From Sphingopyxis sp. (GTDB taxonomy: Bacteria > Pseudomonadota > Alphaproteobacteria > Sphingomonadales > Sphingomonadaceae), in assembly GCF_025869345.1 (NCBI RefSeq), contig NZ_JAOZVW010000146.1:62001-126000 (forward strand): DNA of 64,000 bases. The letters run 5' to 3'. Below are positions 24,746 through 33,851 of the stretch, one piece after another; the stretch's first letter is position 1, and each line of letters begins with the position of its first letter. The position numbers were made by a program, and so were the translations under genes. The notes under the pieces were generated by a model. The model did not search any database. It was given only the letters and a program-made list of their open reading frames with translations, and was not told where the DNA came from.

Positions 24746-26950
24746 TCAGTCCTGCCAGATGCGCTCCTTCAACGACACCGAGACGGGGGCCTGAAGCGTT
24801 TCCGCATCCTCGCCGAGCGCGAAGCGATAATCGCCCTTCGCGATCGTCCACCCAGTCCCGTTCCAGTCGGCGAGCAGTCGCGGATCGATCGTCAGCCGGA
24901 TGGTCCGTTCGGCACCGGGCGCCAGTTCGACCCGCTGGAAACCGACCAGCCGCTGCATCGGCTTGCCGCCGCGCGCCACGAGATAAAGCTGCGCCACCGT
25001 CGCACCCGCCCGCTCGCCGCCGTTGCGGACGGTGAAGCTGGCGGTTGCGCCGTCGGTCCTGAGCCCGTCCGTCGCGAAGCGTGTATAGGAAAGCCCGTGG
25101 CCGAACGGGAAAAGCGCCTTCACCCCGGTCCGCGCGTTCCACCGATAGCCGACGTCCGACCCCTCGTTCATCGTCGCGGTGACATGCGTGTTTTCGGGCG
25201 TGCCATAGCCGGGAATCGCGGGGCGCGGCAGCGTGTCGGTCGATGCGGGAAAGCTGACCGGCAGGCGGCCCGACGGATTGACCTTGCCGGTCAGCACGTC
25301 GGCGATCGCCGCGGCGCCCTCCTGTCCCGGATACCAGGCGGCGACGACCGCCTTCACCTTGTCCAGCCACGGCATGGCGACGGGATTGCCCGTTTCGAGC
25401 ACGACGATCGTATTGGGATTGGCCGCGACGGTCGCCTCGACGATCGCGTCCTGATTGCCGGGAAGCGACAGGTCGGGCGAATCGAACCCTTCCGCCTCAT
25501 ATTTGCTGACGAAGACGATCGCGACGTCCGAGCGCGCGGCGAGCGCCGCGGCGTCCTGCGGATAGAGGCCGGGATCGAAGCCGACATGCGCCTTGGGCAA
25601 GGCCTCGCGCAGCGCCGCGAGCGGCGCGCCCGCGAACCAGCGTTCGATCCGCCACGCGCCGATCGATCCGTCGCCGCCGCCGACCGGAACCGACGCCGCC
25701 CAGCCGCGCGGCGGCAGACCCTGCGACGATCCGCCGCCCGACAGTACGCCGACATGGGCATTGCGGCCGATCACCGCGACCGAGCCGACGTTGGCGGCGA
25801 GCGGGAGCGCACCGCCGTCATTCTTGAGCAGCACGATCCCCTGCTCGGCGATCCGCCGCGCGACCGCAGCGTGCGCCGCCATGTCCACCGCCGGCGCCGG
25901 GCCTGCGTCCACCAGCCCGTTCGCCTTCATCGAGCGCAGGATGCGGCGCACCATGTCGGACAATCGGTCGCGCGTCAGGCTGCCGTCGGCGAGCTTGGCC
26001 TTCAGCGGCGCGTCGAACCAGACCTGCTTGTCGAGCTGCTCGCCCGCCTGCTGGTCGAGGCCCTTGATCGCGAAGTCGGCGCCCGACACCGCGCCCCAGT
26101 CCGACATCACCCAGCCCTTGTAGCGCCAATCCTTCTTGAGGACAGTGTTGAGCAGATGGTCGTTACCGCACGCCTTTTGCCCGTTGACCAGATTATAGGC
26201 GCACATCACCGAGCCGGGATGGCCGCGCTCGATCGCGATCTGAAAGGCGAGCAGATCGCTTTCGCGGTGCGCCGCATCGTCGATCTCGGCGTTCCATGTG
26301 TGGCGGTTGGTCTCGTTCGAATTGAGCGAGAAATGCTTGACCGTCGACACCACCCCCGCCGATTGCGCGCCCCGCACCGCCGCGCCGCCCATGACGCCCG
26401 ACAGCAGCGGATCTTCGGAAATATATTCGAAATTGCGGCCGTTCCGCGGGTCGCGGATCAGGTTCATGCCGCCGCCGAGCAGGACGTTGAACCCCTTGGC
26501 GCGCGCTTCGCTCGCCACCGCCTCGGCGCCCGCGAAGGCCAGGTCGGGGTTGAAACTTGCGCCGAGCGCGAGGCCGGCGGGCAGCGCGGTCGCGCTGTCG
26601 CCCTTGCGGATGCCGAAGGGGTTGGTGACGCCCAGGCTGGCGTCGGTGGCGCGCTGCGACGGGATGCCGAGGCGCGGCACGCCCGCGACATAACCGGCGC
26701 CCGGAATCACGTCCTTCGGCCATTTCGCCTGCCATTCGGGGTCGGCATAAGGCCCGATCGGAATCGGCATGAAGCCGTGGAGCAGCGAGAAACGCTCGTC
26801 GTCGGTCATCTGCGCTTCGGTCTTCGCGGCCCAGTCGTCGGCCGCCGCCTCGGCCGCCGGAACCGGCCGTGCCTGGTCCTTCGCCGAAGCCGTCATCGCC
26901 GCGCATCCCAGAAGCATCGCCAGCGCCGTCGTCGCATAATATCCTCGCAT
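24746..26950 (-). CDS. Glycoside hydrolase family 3 beta-glucosidase (734 aa)
   Basis: Exported GH3 enzyme, most likely a beta-glucosidase or beta-xylosidase trimming non-reducing ends. A Sec signal (TTALAMLLGCAAMTASA) leads to the (alpha/beta)8 domain with LGGGMNLIRDPRNGRNFEYISEDP and VKHFSLNSNETNR. The nucleophile Asp is in WVMSDWGAVSG. The second domain has SVAVIGRNAHVGVLSGGGSSQ and a conserved KYEAEGFDSPDLSLP, and the C-terminal fibronectin-III-like domain holds FPFGHGLSYTRF. The ATG at 26950 is placed by the signal peptide. It lies 25 bp after the sulfatase stop, in the same operon. Confidence 0.93.
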   Translation of the reverse strand: MRGYYATTALAMLLGCAAMTASAKDQARPVPAAEAAADDWAAKTEAQMTDDERFSLLHGFMPIPIGPYADPEWQAKWPKDVIPGAGYVAGVPRLGIPSQRATDASLGVTNPFGIRKGDSATALPAGLALGASFNPDLAFAGAEAVASEARAKGFNVLLGGGMNLIRDPRNGRNFEYISEDPLLSGVMGGAAVRGAQSAGVVSTVKHFSLNSNETNRHTWNAEIDDAAHRESDLLAFQIAIERGHPGSVMCAYNLVNGQKACGNDHLLNTVLKKDWRYKGWVMSDWGAVSGADFAIKGLDQQAGEQLDKQVWFDAPLKAKLADGSLTRDRLSDMVRRILRSMKANGLVDAGPAPAVDMAAHAAVARRIAEQGIVLLKNDGGALPLAANVGSVAVIGRNAHVGVLSGGGSSQGLPPRGWAASVPVGGGDGSIGAWRIERWFAGAPLAALREALPKAHVGFDPGLYPQDAAALAARSDVAIVFVSKYEAEGFDSPDLSLPGNQDAIVEATVAANPNTIVVLETGNPVAMPWLDKVKAVVAAWYPGQEGAAAIADVLTGKVNPSGRLPVSFPASTDTLPRPAIPGYGTPENTHVTATMNEGSDVGYRWNARTGVKALFPFGHGLSYTRFATDGLRTDGATASFTVRNGGERAGATVAQLYLVARGGKPMQRLVGFQRVELAPGAERTIRLTIDPRLLADWNGTGWTIAKGDYRFALGEDAETLQAPVSVSLKERIWQD

Positions 26951-26975
26951 CCTTACCGCTCCCCTGTTTCTGGCT

Positions 26976-28715
26976 TCATCCTTCGCGTCCGGCAAGCGGG
27001 TGGCGGTCGAACAGGTCGGACAGGCGGCACGTCAGCGCCCCCGGTTGCGCCAGCACGCCGTTGCCGTAACGCGCCCATTGATCGTCCCACAGCGCCTTCA
27101 TCTCGGCGACCTTGGCCGGATAGCGAACGGCCAGATCGGTGCTTTCCGAAAAATCGCGGTCGAGGTCGAACAGCTCCCAGCGGTCGTTCGCATAGGGCTG
27201 ATCGCAATCGTGGAGCGCGACCGCGCGCCAGCGCCCGCTGGTGATCGCGCGGTTGCCGCGCAGCTCGAAATACTGGACCTGCCGGCCGGGCGCCTTGCGG
27301 CTGCGCACCGTCGGCAGGAAGGAGCGGCCCGCGACCGGAATCTGGGTCACGCCGCCGACCACCGGGTCGAAACGCGCGCCGGCCGCGTCGAGCAGAGTCG
27401 GCGCGATATCGACGACATCGACGAACTGGCGCCGGATCGCGCCCGGGTCCGTCACATGGTGCGGCCAGTGAAAGATCATCGGGGTGCGCGTGCCGCCCGA
27501 ATAGGGCCACAGCTTGTAGCGCCGCAGCGGCGTGTCGCCGACCATCGCCCACGGGCGCGGATATTCGGCCTGCGTCTTGGCGGTCCCCAGCTCGTCGATG
27601 CGCGCGCGCTGCTCGGCCGGAGTCAGGCTGTTCGCGCGATAGAGCCCGTCGAAGAAACCGCCCTGCCCCGCCTCCGACGCCGCGCCATTGTCGGACAGAA
27701 GGATGATGATCGTATTGTCGAACAGCCCCTGCTCGCGCAGCGCGCCCAGCAAACGGCCGATCTGCCGGTCGCAATGCTCGATGAAGCCGGCATAGACCGC
27801 CATATAACGGGCAAAGACGGCTTTCTCGTCATCCGACAAATCGGCCCACGCCCGGTCGCGCGGCTCGCGCGGCGGCAAAAGCGTGTCGGCGGGGATCAGC
27901 CCCATCTGTTTCATGCGGGCGAAGCGATCCTCGCGGACCTGGTCCCACCCCTTTTCGTAGATCGCGTCATAGGGCGCCGAATATTCGCGCGGCACCTGGA
28001 TCGGCGAATGCGCGGTGCCGAAGCCGAGGTTCATGAAGAAAGGGCTGTCCTTCTTTTCCGCGACATGGCGTTCGATCAGGTCGATCGCCTTGTCGGCGAG
28101 GTCGGCCGACAGATGATAGCCGGCGGGAAAGTCGCGCTTGATATAGGCATTATTCTCGACCAGCTCGGGCCGATACTGATCGGTCCAGCCCCTCGGAAAA
28201 CCGTAGAAATAATCGAATCCGCGCTGGAGCGGCCAATTGTCCCGCCCGGCGTCCTCGCCCAGTTCGTCCATCGGGATCATGTGCCATTTGCCGACCGCCC
28301 AGGTCGCATAACCCCGCCCTTGCAGCGCCTGCGCCATCGTCTGCGCATTGCCCGGCATCCGGAACAGCCGCGCCATCTGGGGATCGCCCGGCAGCACCGC
28401 GGCGACGTCGGGCACGTCGGGCATGTTGACCGTGTGGCAATTGCGCCCGGTCAGCAGCGACGCGCGGGTCGAGGCGCAGACCGCCTTGGTATCGAAATGC
28501 ACGTAGCGCAGCCCTGCCTCGGCAAGGCTGTCGATCGCCGGGGTGCGGATTTCGGCGCCGAAGCAGCCGATATCCGAATAGCCGACGTCATCGAGCACGA
28601 TGGTGATGATATTGGGCCGCGGCCCCGCCCTGCCGATCGCGCGCGCGGGCGTCAGGCCGCACAGGGTCGTGGTGGCCAGAAGGGTGCCGACGAAGCGGCG
28701 GCGGGAATAGTCCAT
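26976..28715 (-). CDS. Cys-type sulfatase (arylsulfatase family, 579 aa)
   Basis: Hydrolyses sulfate esters in the periplasm. A Tat signal (SRRRFVGTLLATTTLCG) is followed by the metal-binding LDDVGYSDIG (Asp42, Asp43). The active-site motif C80-A-S-T-R84 is followed by ASLLTGR; the cysteine is to be converted to formylglycine. Position 82 is Ser where the common motif has Pro or Ala. Downstream LLSDNGAASE holds further metal ligands. RBS GGAGCC lies before the ATG at 28715. The formylglycine-generating enzyme at 32535 supplies the needed modification. Operon order TBDR-sulfatase-GH3 implies a sulfated glycoside as substrate. Confidence 0.93.
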   Translation of the reverse strand: MDYSRRRFVGTLLATTTLCGLTPARAIGRAGPRPNIITIVLDDVGYSDIGCFGAEIRTPAIDSLAEAGLRYVHFDTKAVCASTRASLLTGRNCHTVNMPDVPDVAAVLPGDPQMARLFRMPGNAQTMAQALQGRGYATWAVGKWHMIPMDELGEDAGRDNWPLQRGFDYFYGFPRGWTDQYRPELVENNAYIKRDFPAGYHLSADLADKAIDLIERHVAEKKDSPFFMNLGFGTAHSPIQVPREYSAPYDAIYEKGWDQVREDRFARMKQMGLIPADTLLPPREPRDRAWADLSDDEKAVFARYMAVYAGFIEHCDRQIGRLLGALREQGLFDNTIIILLSDNGAASEAGQGGFFDGLYRANSLTPAEQRARIDELGTAKTQAEYPRPWAMVGDTPLRRYKLWPYSGGTRTPMIFHWPHHVTDPGAIRRQFVDVVDIAPTLLDAAGARFDPVVGGVTQIPVAGRSFLPTVRSRKAPGRQVQYFELRGNRAITSGRWRAVALHDCDQPYANDRWELFDLDRDFSESTDLAVRYPAKVAEMKALWDDQWARYGNGVLAQPGALTCRLSDLFDRHPLAGREG

Positions 28716-28781
28716 CGATCGGCTCCATATTCCGGCGGGGACGCGGCGCTCGGGCCGGCGTCCCCGCCATCTGCGGGCGGG

Positions 28782-31073
28782 TCAGAAGCGAACCCGGCCT
28801 TCGACCCCAAAGGTGCGGAAGGCATCGGGGGTCAGCAATTGCGTGTAGCCGGCGCCCGTCGCCGACGTGTCGAGCAGGCCGGCGCCGATGAAGCTTGCGA
28901 AATGCTTGTTGGTCAGATTCTTGCCGAACACCGACACACCATAGCGGCCGTCCTGCGTCTCGAGCGACAGGCGCCCGTTCAGCAGGCCATAGCCCGGCTG
29001 GGCGGTGTTCGGATCGCGATAGCCGAAGAGCGTCTTCGACCGATAGGTGAACGCCAGATTGGCGCTGCCGCGCAGGGTGCTGCCGATATCGGCGCCATAG
29101 TTGGCGTTCAGCGTCCACGCCCATTTCGGCGCGTTGGTCAGCGCTTCGCCGGTAACGTCCTGACGGCCGCCGACGCAGCCTTGCTTTGCGGTCTGCCCGG
29201 CATAGCAGCTCACGATCAGCCCGCGCACTTCGGTGTCGGTAAAGGCAAGGTTGCCCGACAGATTGAGTCCATCGACCGGCCGCAGAATCGCCTCGACCTC
29301 GGCCCCCTTGGTGATCAGCTTGCCCGCGTTGGTGAGCTGGAACGAGGTCAGGAGCGCGCTGTAGGTCTGCGCCTGGAAATCGGTGAAGGTCTCGTAAAAG
29401 CCCGTGACGTTCAGCGTCAGCATCCGGTCGAACAGCGTCGTGCGGACGCCAGCTTCCCAGTTGCGCGCGATCTCGGGCCGCAGCACCGCCAGCCCCGCGT
29501 CGACCGTTACCGCGGTCAGATTGTTGAGCATGTTGAGCGCCGGCCCCTTGTAGCCGCGCGTATAGGTGGCATAGGCCATGACATCGGGCGACGCCTGATA
29601 TTGCACGCCCAATTTATAGCTGAGGTCGGTGTCGGTGGCCTTCAGCGTCGGCGCGGCATAGGCGGGTCCGCCCAGGCTCGGCATCGCGGCGACGGCGCCC
29701 GGCAGGATCGTCCGGTCGAAATGCGCCACCGCCTGCTCTGACGTCAGGCGAAAGCCGCCGATCAGCGACAGGCTGTCGGTCAGATGCCCGGTGACCTGCC
29801 CGAAAGCGGCGACATTCTTGGTCGTAATGTCGCGGTCGACCTGGTTGCCGAGATACAGGTTCCCGGGCAGGTTCACGACCAGCTTGCCCTTCACCTGCGT
29901 CTGGCTGACGACGTCCTGCCAGAAATAAAAGAGGCCGACGACATATTCGACCGGCTCGCCCGCGGGCGACGTCAGCCGCAGTTCCTGCGTGAACTGCTGC
30001 TGCTTCTGACGGGCGCTGTTGAGGCTCACCACCGGCAGGGGAACCCCATCGGGGTCGTTGTTGTCGAACACCTTGAACTCGCGATAAGCGGTGATCGAGG
30101 TGATCGTCTGGCCGCCGAGTTCGGTGTTGATCTCGACCGATGCGCCGCCGGTCTTCTGATGGTTGAAATAATCGCCGTCGATCGTCACCTCGCGGTTGAG
30201 CGGGCCGAGCGTCTGGCCGGCGAGCAGGTCGGCCCGCTTGTCGCCATTGTAATAGACCGTCGTCGGCAGCACCGAGCGCACGGTCGAGACGCAGCAATTG
30301 CGATTGCTCTCGCCATAGTCGCCGATCACATAGATCGAGGTGACGTCGCTCGGCTCGAACAGAAATTTTCCGCGCACGCCCCAACTGTCGTTGTCGTTGA
30401 GCTTTTCGCCGTTGACGGTGTTGGTGATGATCCCGTCGGCCTTCGACCGGAATCCCGAGATGCGCAGCGCCGCGCGTCCCTGGTCGAGCACCAGCGACCC
30501 GGTGGCCTTGAGCCGGACATCGTCGAACGTGCCATAGCTCGCCGACGCTTCGAGACTCGATTCATGAAGGTCGGGCTTGCCGGTGACGACGTTGAGCGCG
30601 CCGGCCGAGCTGTTCTTGCCGAACAGGGTTCCCTGCGGCCCGCGCAGCACCTCGATGCGTTCGATATCGTTGAAATCGAAGAAGGAGGCGGCCGAGCGGC
30701 CGATGACGACGCCGTCGATCACCGTGGAGACCGAGGGTTCGACGCCGTCGGAGAAGTTGAGCGTGCCGATCCCGCGGATCGAAAGCCCCTGCCCGCGCGT
30801 GTTGGCGCTGTTGGTGAAGCCGATCGAGGGCGACACCAGCGAGAGCTGCTCGAGCCCGCTGACCCGATTGTCGGCCAGCACCGCCGACGACAGGACCGAG
30901 ACCGAAACCGGCACTTTCTGAAGATTCTGTTCGCGCTTTTGCGCGGTCACGACGATCTCGTCGCCCGCGACATCGTCCGCCGCGGCGGGCGCCTCTTGCG
31001 CGTGCGCGGCAACCGGCGCCGACAGCGCGAGGGCGGCGCTGCTCATCCAGCAGGCTTTGCGGCGGTAATTCAT
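28782..31073 (-). CDS. TonB-dependent receptor of the sulfatase locus (763 aa)
   Basis: Outer-membrane transporter, first gene of the TBDR-sulfatase-GH3 operon. The signal peptide ends near VAAHAQE; then TonB-box-like DEIVVTAQKR, plug (VPVSVSVLSSAV, RGIGTLNFSDGVEPSVSTVIDGVVIGRSA, RIEVLRGPQGTLFGKNSSAGALNV) and a barrel ending GVEGRVRF. RBS GGGAGG precedes the ATG at 31073; an in-frame start 12 codons upstream lacks one. A perfect palindrome 68 bp upstream is the likely LacI operator. The partner enzymes suggest import of a sulfated saccharide or glycoside. Confidence 0.94.
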   Translation of the reverse strand: MNYRRKACWMSSAALALSAPVAAHAQEAPAAADDVAGDEIVVTAQKREQNLQKVPVSVSVLSSAVLADNRVSGLEQLSLVSPSIGFTNSANTRGQGLSIRGIGTLNFSDGVEPSVSTVIDGVVIGRSAASFFDFNDIERIEVLRGPQGTLFGKNSSAGALNVVTGKPDLHESSLEASASYGTFDDVRLKATGSLVLDQGRAALRISGFRSKADGIITNTVNGEKLNDNDSWGVRGKFLFEPSDVTSIYVIGDYGESNRNCCVSTVRSVLPTTVYYNGDKRADLLAGQTLGPLNREVTIDGDYFNHQKTGGASVEINTELGGQTITSITAYREFKVFDNNDPDGVPLPVVSLNSARQKQQQFTQELRLTSPAGEPVEYVVGLFYFWQDVVSQTQVKGKLVVNLPGNLYLGNQVDRDITTKNVAAFGQVTGHLTDSLSLIGGFRLTSEQAVAHFDRTILPGAVAAMPSLGGPAYAAPTLKATDTDLSYKLGVQYQASPDVMAYATYTRGYKGPALNMLNNLTAVTVDAGLAVLRPEIARNWEAGVRTTLFDRMLTLNVTGFYETFTDFQAQTYSALLTSFQLTNAGKLITKGAEVEAILRPVDGLNLSGNLAFTDTEVRGLIVSCYAGQTAKQGCVGGRQDVTGEALTNAPKWAWTLNANYGADIGSTLRGSANLAFTYRSKTLFGYRDPNTAQPGYGLLNGRLSLETQDGRYGVSVFGKNLTNKHFASFIGAGLLDTSATGAGYTQLLTPDAFRTFGVEGRVRF

Positions 31074-31140
31074 CTTATCCTCCCAGATTGCCGCCGTCGC
31101 AATTCGCATCGACAGCGAAGCCCTGCCCCGTTCACGATTC

Positions 31141-31156
31141 GGGACAACGTTGTCCC
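31141..31156. promoter_or_regulatory. Candidate LacI operator, perfect 16-bp palindrome
   Basis: GGGACAACGTTGTCCC, a perfect palindrome with the central CpG usual for LacI-family operators. It lies 68 bp upstream of the TBDR start. The lacI gene at 31417-32475 is next to it in the same orientation. Confidence 0.7.
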
Positions 31157-31229
31157 AATCCTCTAATGGAGCATCGATCCATCGTCAATATCGGGCGATC
31201 GATCGATGGACGCGGTGGCTATGGCCTAT

Positions 31230-31403
31230 GGATTGTGGGGATTCAGGCTTCAGCTGTAGGATTATCGAAAAACCGTGTTCCCCCGCGAAGGCGGGGGTCC
31301 AGAGCGGGCTGGCGCAGGGCTGCTCTGGACCCCCGCCTTCGCGGGGGAACACGATACTATCCTCATATCAGTCACTTCATACGTGGCTGAATCCCCACAA
31401 TCC
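31230..31403. repeat. Nested inverted repeats, possible small non-autonomous element
   Basis: An outer pair of perfect 17-bp inverted repeats (31230-31246 and 31387-31403) encloses an inner pair of perfect 32-bp inverted repeats (31274-31305 and 31322-31353) separated by 16 nt. The inner arms are built on CCCCCGCGAAGGCGGGGG, which is itself nearly palindromic. It carries no reading frame of note. It could be a MITE, a REP-type element, or a strong terminator after the lacI gene, which ends at 31417. The 343-bp gap 31074-31416 holds this element and the operator only. Confidence 0.75.
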
Positions 31404-31416
31404 CTAGTCGAAGGGC

Positions 31417-32475
31417 TCAGTCGGGTGCGCGCGCCAGCGACTGGCGCGTCGCCAGTTCGTACGGCATCGTCACCACCTGATTCCATTCCTTGCCGGATCG
31501 CCCGTCGCGCGTGATGAGCCGTTCGCCCGCGATCCTCGCGATGTCGATCGTGGGCTGGCTGACGGTGGCGAGGCGCGGCCAGCTATGTTCGGAAATGGCG
31601 AGGCCGCCGAACCCGATCAGCGACAGTTCGCGCGGGACGTCGATGCCGAAACCGACCGCCGCCGCAAGCACCCCCGCCGCCATTTCGTCGTTCGCGGCAA
31701 AGATCGCCGTCGGCCGTTCGGGAAGCGACAGCAGCTCGCGCCCTTTCTCAAGTCCCGAGCTGAACAGGAAATTGCCCTGGCGCACCTCGACCGTAACGCC
31801 GGCAACGCGGCGGACGGCATCGAGGAAGCCCGCCCTGCGTTCGCCGAGCGCGACGTGGCTCCGCGGGCCGTCGATGAAGCCGATCCGCCGGTGCCCGTGC
31901 GACAGGATCGCCTCGCCCACGTCGCGCCCCGCGCTCTCATTGTCGATGACGAGGCAGAGCGCGCGGTCGAGGTCGAGCCCCGGATTGATCCGCGCGCAGG
32001 CGATGCCGCGGCTGTCGAGCAGGTCGAGCACCCAGGGCGTGTCGCACAGCGGCGGCACGAGGATCACGCCGTCGAGCTTCACGAGGTCGAGAAAACGCCC
32101 GAGCATCGCCTGCGCTTCCGGCGTGCCGCGGGGCGAGATATTCTCGATCACCAGATGATATTCGGCCGCGTGGCAGGCCTGCAGCAGCCCCAGGATCACG
32201 TCGGCGGCATAGCTCGGCATACGGCGGTCGGGCTCGGGCGATTGGGCGATCGCCTGCGTCTGCGATCCGACGATCAGCCCCAGCGCGTGCGCCTTGCCGC
32301 CGCGCAACAGCCGGGCGGCGCGATTCGGCTTGTAATCGAGGTCGCGCATCGCCTTTTCGACCCGCGCGCGTAGGTCCTGGGCGACGGTCGGCGCGCCGTT
32401 CAGGACGCGCGAAACGGTCTTGAACGACACGCCCGCGTGGTTGGCGATATCGATGATCGTGACGGCCCGCTTCAA
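31417..32475 (-). CDS. LacI-family regulator of the sulfatase locus (352 aa)
   Basis: Sugar-responsive repressor. The N-terminal helix-turn-helix is VTIIDIANHAGVSFKTVSRVLNG (residues 5-27) with the hinge region YKPNRAARLLRGG. A periplasmic-binding-protein-like effector domain follows (LGLIVGS, HGHRRIGFIDGP, AIFAANDEMAAGVL, DVPRELSLIGFGG). The start codon is TTG at 32475, preceded by RBS GAGGAGG; no ATG is available in frame. It is divergent from the FGE gene, with 59 bp between. The palindrome at 31141 is the best candidate operator. Confidence 0.92.
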   Translation of the reverse strand: MKRAVTIIDIANHAGVSFKTVSRVLNGAPTVAQDLRARVEKAMRDLDYKPNRAARLLRGGKAHALGLIVGSQTQAIAQSPEPDRRMPSYAADVILGLLQACHAAEYHLVIENISPRGTPEAQAMLGRFLDLVKLDGVILVPPLCDTPWVLDLLDSRGIACARINPGLDLDRALCLVIDNESAGRDVGEAILSHGHRRIGFIDGPRSHVALGERRAGFLDAVRRVAGVTVEVRQGNFLFSSGLEKGRELLSLPERPTAIFAANDEMAAGVLAAAVGFGIDVPRELSLIGFGGLAISEHSWPRLATVSQPTIDIARIAGERLITRDGRSGKEWNQVVTMPYELATRQSLARAPD

Positions 32476-32534
32476 AAATCCTCCTCATGCTGCGATCCTT
32501 GAGCTAACCGCCCCCTGACGATAGACGGCGGCCG

Positions 32535-33545
32535 ATGCAAATCAAAGCCGGGCCCGAGGCGAAAGAGACCATGCGCGACACGAACGGCGAAATTTCCGCA
32601 GGCGGGCCGCCGGGCATGATCTTTCTGCCCGGCGGGGCCTTCGCCATGGGATCACGGAATTTCTATCCCGAGGAAGCCCCGGTGCGCCAGGTGCGGATCG
32701 ACGGTTTCTGGATCGACACCGCGCCCGTCACCAATCGCGACTTCGCGCGCTTCGTCGCGGCGACGGGGCATGTCACGGCGGCCGAGATCGCCCCCGATCC
32801 TCGCGATTATCCGGGCATGTTGCCCGGAATGGATCGCCCCGGCTCGCTCGTCTTTCGCAAGACGCGCGGCCCCGTCGATCTCGGCAACCCCGCCAACTGG
32901 TGGCAGTTCGAATTCGGCGCCGACTGGCGCCATCCGGACGGCCCCGACAGCGCGATCGCAGGGCTCGAAGATCATCCGGTCGTCCATATCGCCTATGCCG
33001 ATGCAGAGGCCTATGCCGCATGGGCGGGCAAAGCGCTGCCGACCGAGGCGGAGTGGGAATATGCCGCGCGCGGGGGTCTCGACGGCGCGGACTATGCCTG
33101 GGGGGATGAACTGGCGCCGGGGGGTGCGATGCTCGCCAATTATTGGCAAGGTCTCTTTCCCTTTGCCAACCAGCGTCTCGACGGGTGGGAGGGCACCTCC
33201 CCGGCAGGCAGCTTTCCCGCCAACGGCTTCGGGCTGCACGACATGATCGGCAATGTCTGGGAATGGACGCAGGACTGGTGGTCCGAGCCCGCGGCGCGCG
33301 CGACCCGTGGCGGCAGATCCTGCTGCGCGATCGACAATCCGCGCGGAGGACCGATGCGGCGGAGCTATGACCCCGCCCAGCCGGACATCCGCATCGGCCG
33401 CAAGGTGCTCAAAGGCGGCTCGCATCTTTGCGCCCCCAATTATTGCCAGCGCTACCGGCCCGCCGCGCGCCACCCCGAAACCGTCGACAGTTCCACCAGC
33501 CATATCGGTTTCCGCTGCGTGGTCCGAAACGCCATCGAATCCTGA
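32535..33545 (+). CDS. Formylglycine-generating enzyme (sulfatase maturase, up to 336 aa)
   Basis: Aerobic copper-dependent FGE converts the sulfatase active-site cysteine to formylglycine. The FGE-sulfatase fold is clear (GGAFAMGSRNFYPEEAPVRQVRIDGFWID, TEAEWEYAARGG, GNVWEWTQDWW, KGGSHLCAPNYCQRYRPAARH). The catalytic cysteine pair is Cys299 and Cys304, in the same C-x4-C spacing with RYR after it as in characterised enzymes; many non-FGE family members lack it. No signal peptide is seen, so it would act in the cytoplasm before Tat export of the sulfatase. A second in-frame ATG at 32571 has a better RBS-like GAGGCGAAAGAG and may be the true start. Confidence 0.93.
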   Translation: MQIKAGPEAKETMRDTNGEISAGGPPGMIFLPGGAFAMGSRNFYPEEAPVRQVRIDGFWIDTAPVTNRDFARFVAATGHVTAAEIAPDPRDYPGMLPGMDRPGSLVFRKTRGPVDLGNPANWWQFEFGADWRHPDGPDSAIAGLEDHPVVHIAYADAEAYAAWAGKALPTEAEWEYAARGGLDGADYAWGDELAPGGAMLANYWQGLFPFANQRLDGWEGTSPAGSFPANGFGLHDMIGNVWEWTQDWWSEPAARATRGGRSCCAIDNPRGGPMRRSYDPAQPDIRIGRKVLKGGSHLCAPNYCQRYRPAARHPETVDSSTSHIGFRCVVRNAIES

Positions 33546-33851
33546 TCTGGCGCTGGAATATAGGGTCAGCCGCCGGCAATCCCAATCCCGTCAGGACATG
33601 ATGGTCCGCATCGGCTGGCTGGCGCGGCAGGATTCGAGTAATATTATCTAAACAATTGAAATTTATACATTTAATTTTGTAAAGTTGCAAAAATACCAAC
33701 ATCTCCGCGGGCTTCGGAGGCAGCTTCTAGCACGCTTTGGCCGATTATCGACCACCTTGGCTTTAAATGGGATGGAGTGAGACAAGATTTGCTCCTGAGA
33801 TCACGGTGCCTTGCTGATATGAGGCTCCCCGAGACCAAGGTTAGCTGCGTT
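33546..33851. other. Gene-free AT-rich stretch
   Basis: No gene is supported here. About 33640-33700 is strikingly AT-rich compared with the rest of the window, with runs such as GAAATTTATACATTTAATTT. This is a compositional break between the FGE gene and the toxin gene, as expected at the edge of acquired DNA. Confidence 0.6.

Noticed and set aside
31230-31403. Complete insertion sequence
   Set aside because: Only 174 bp, no transposase frame and no certain target duplication (CTA on both flanks is too short to count).
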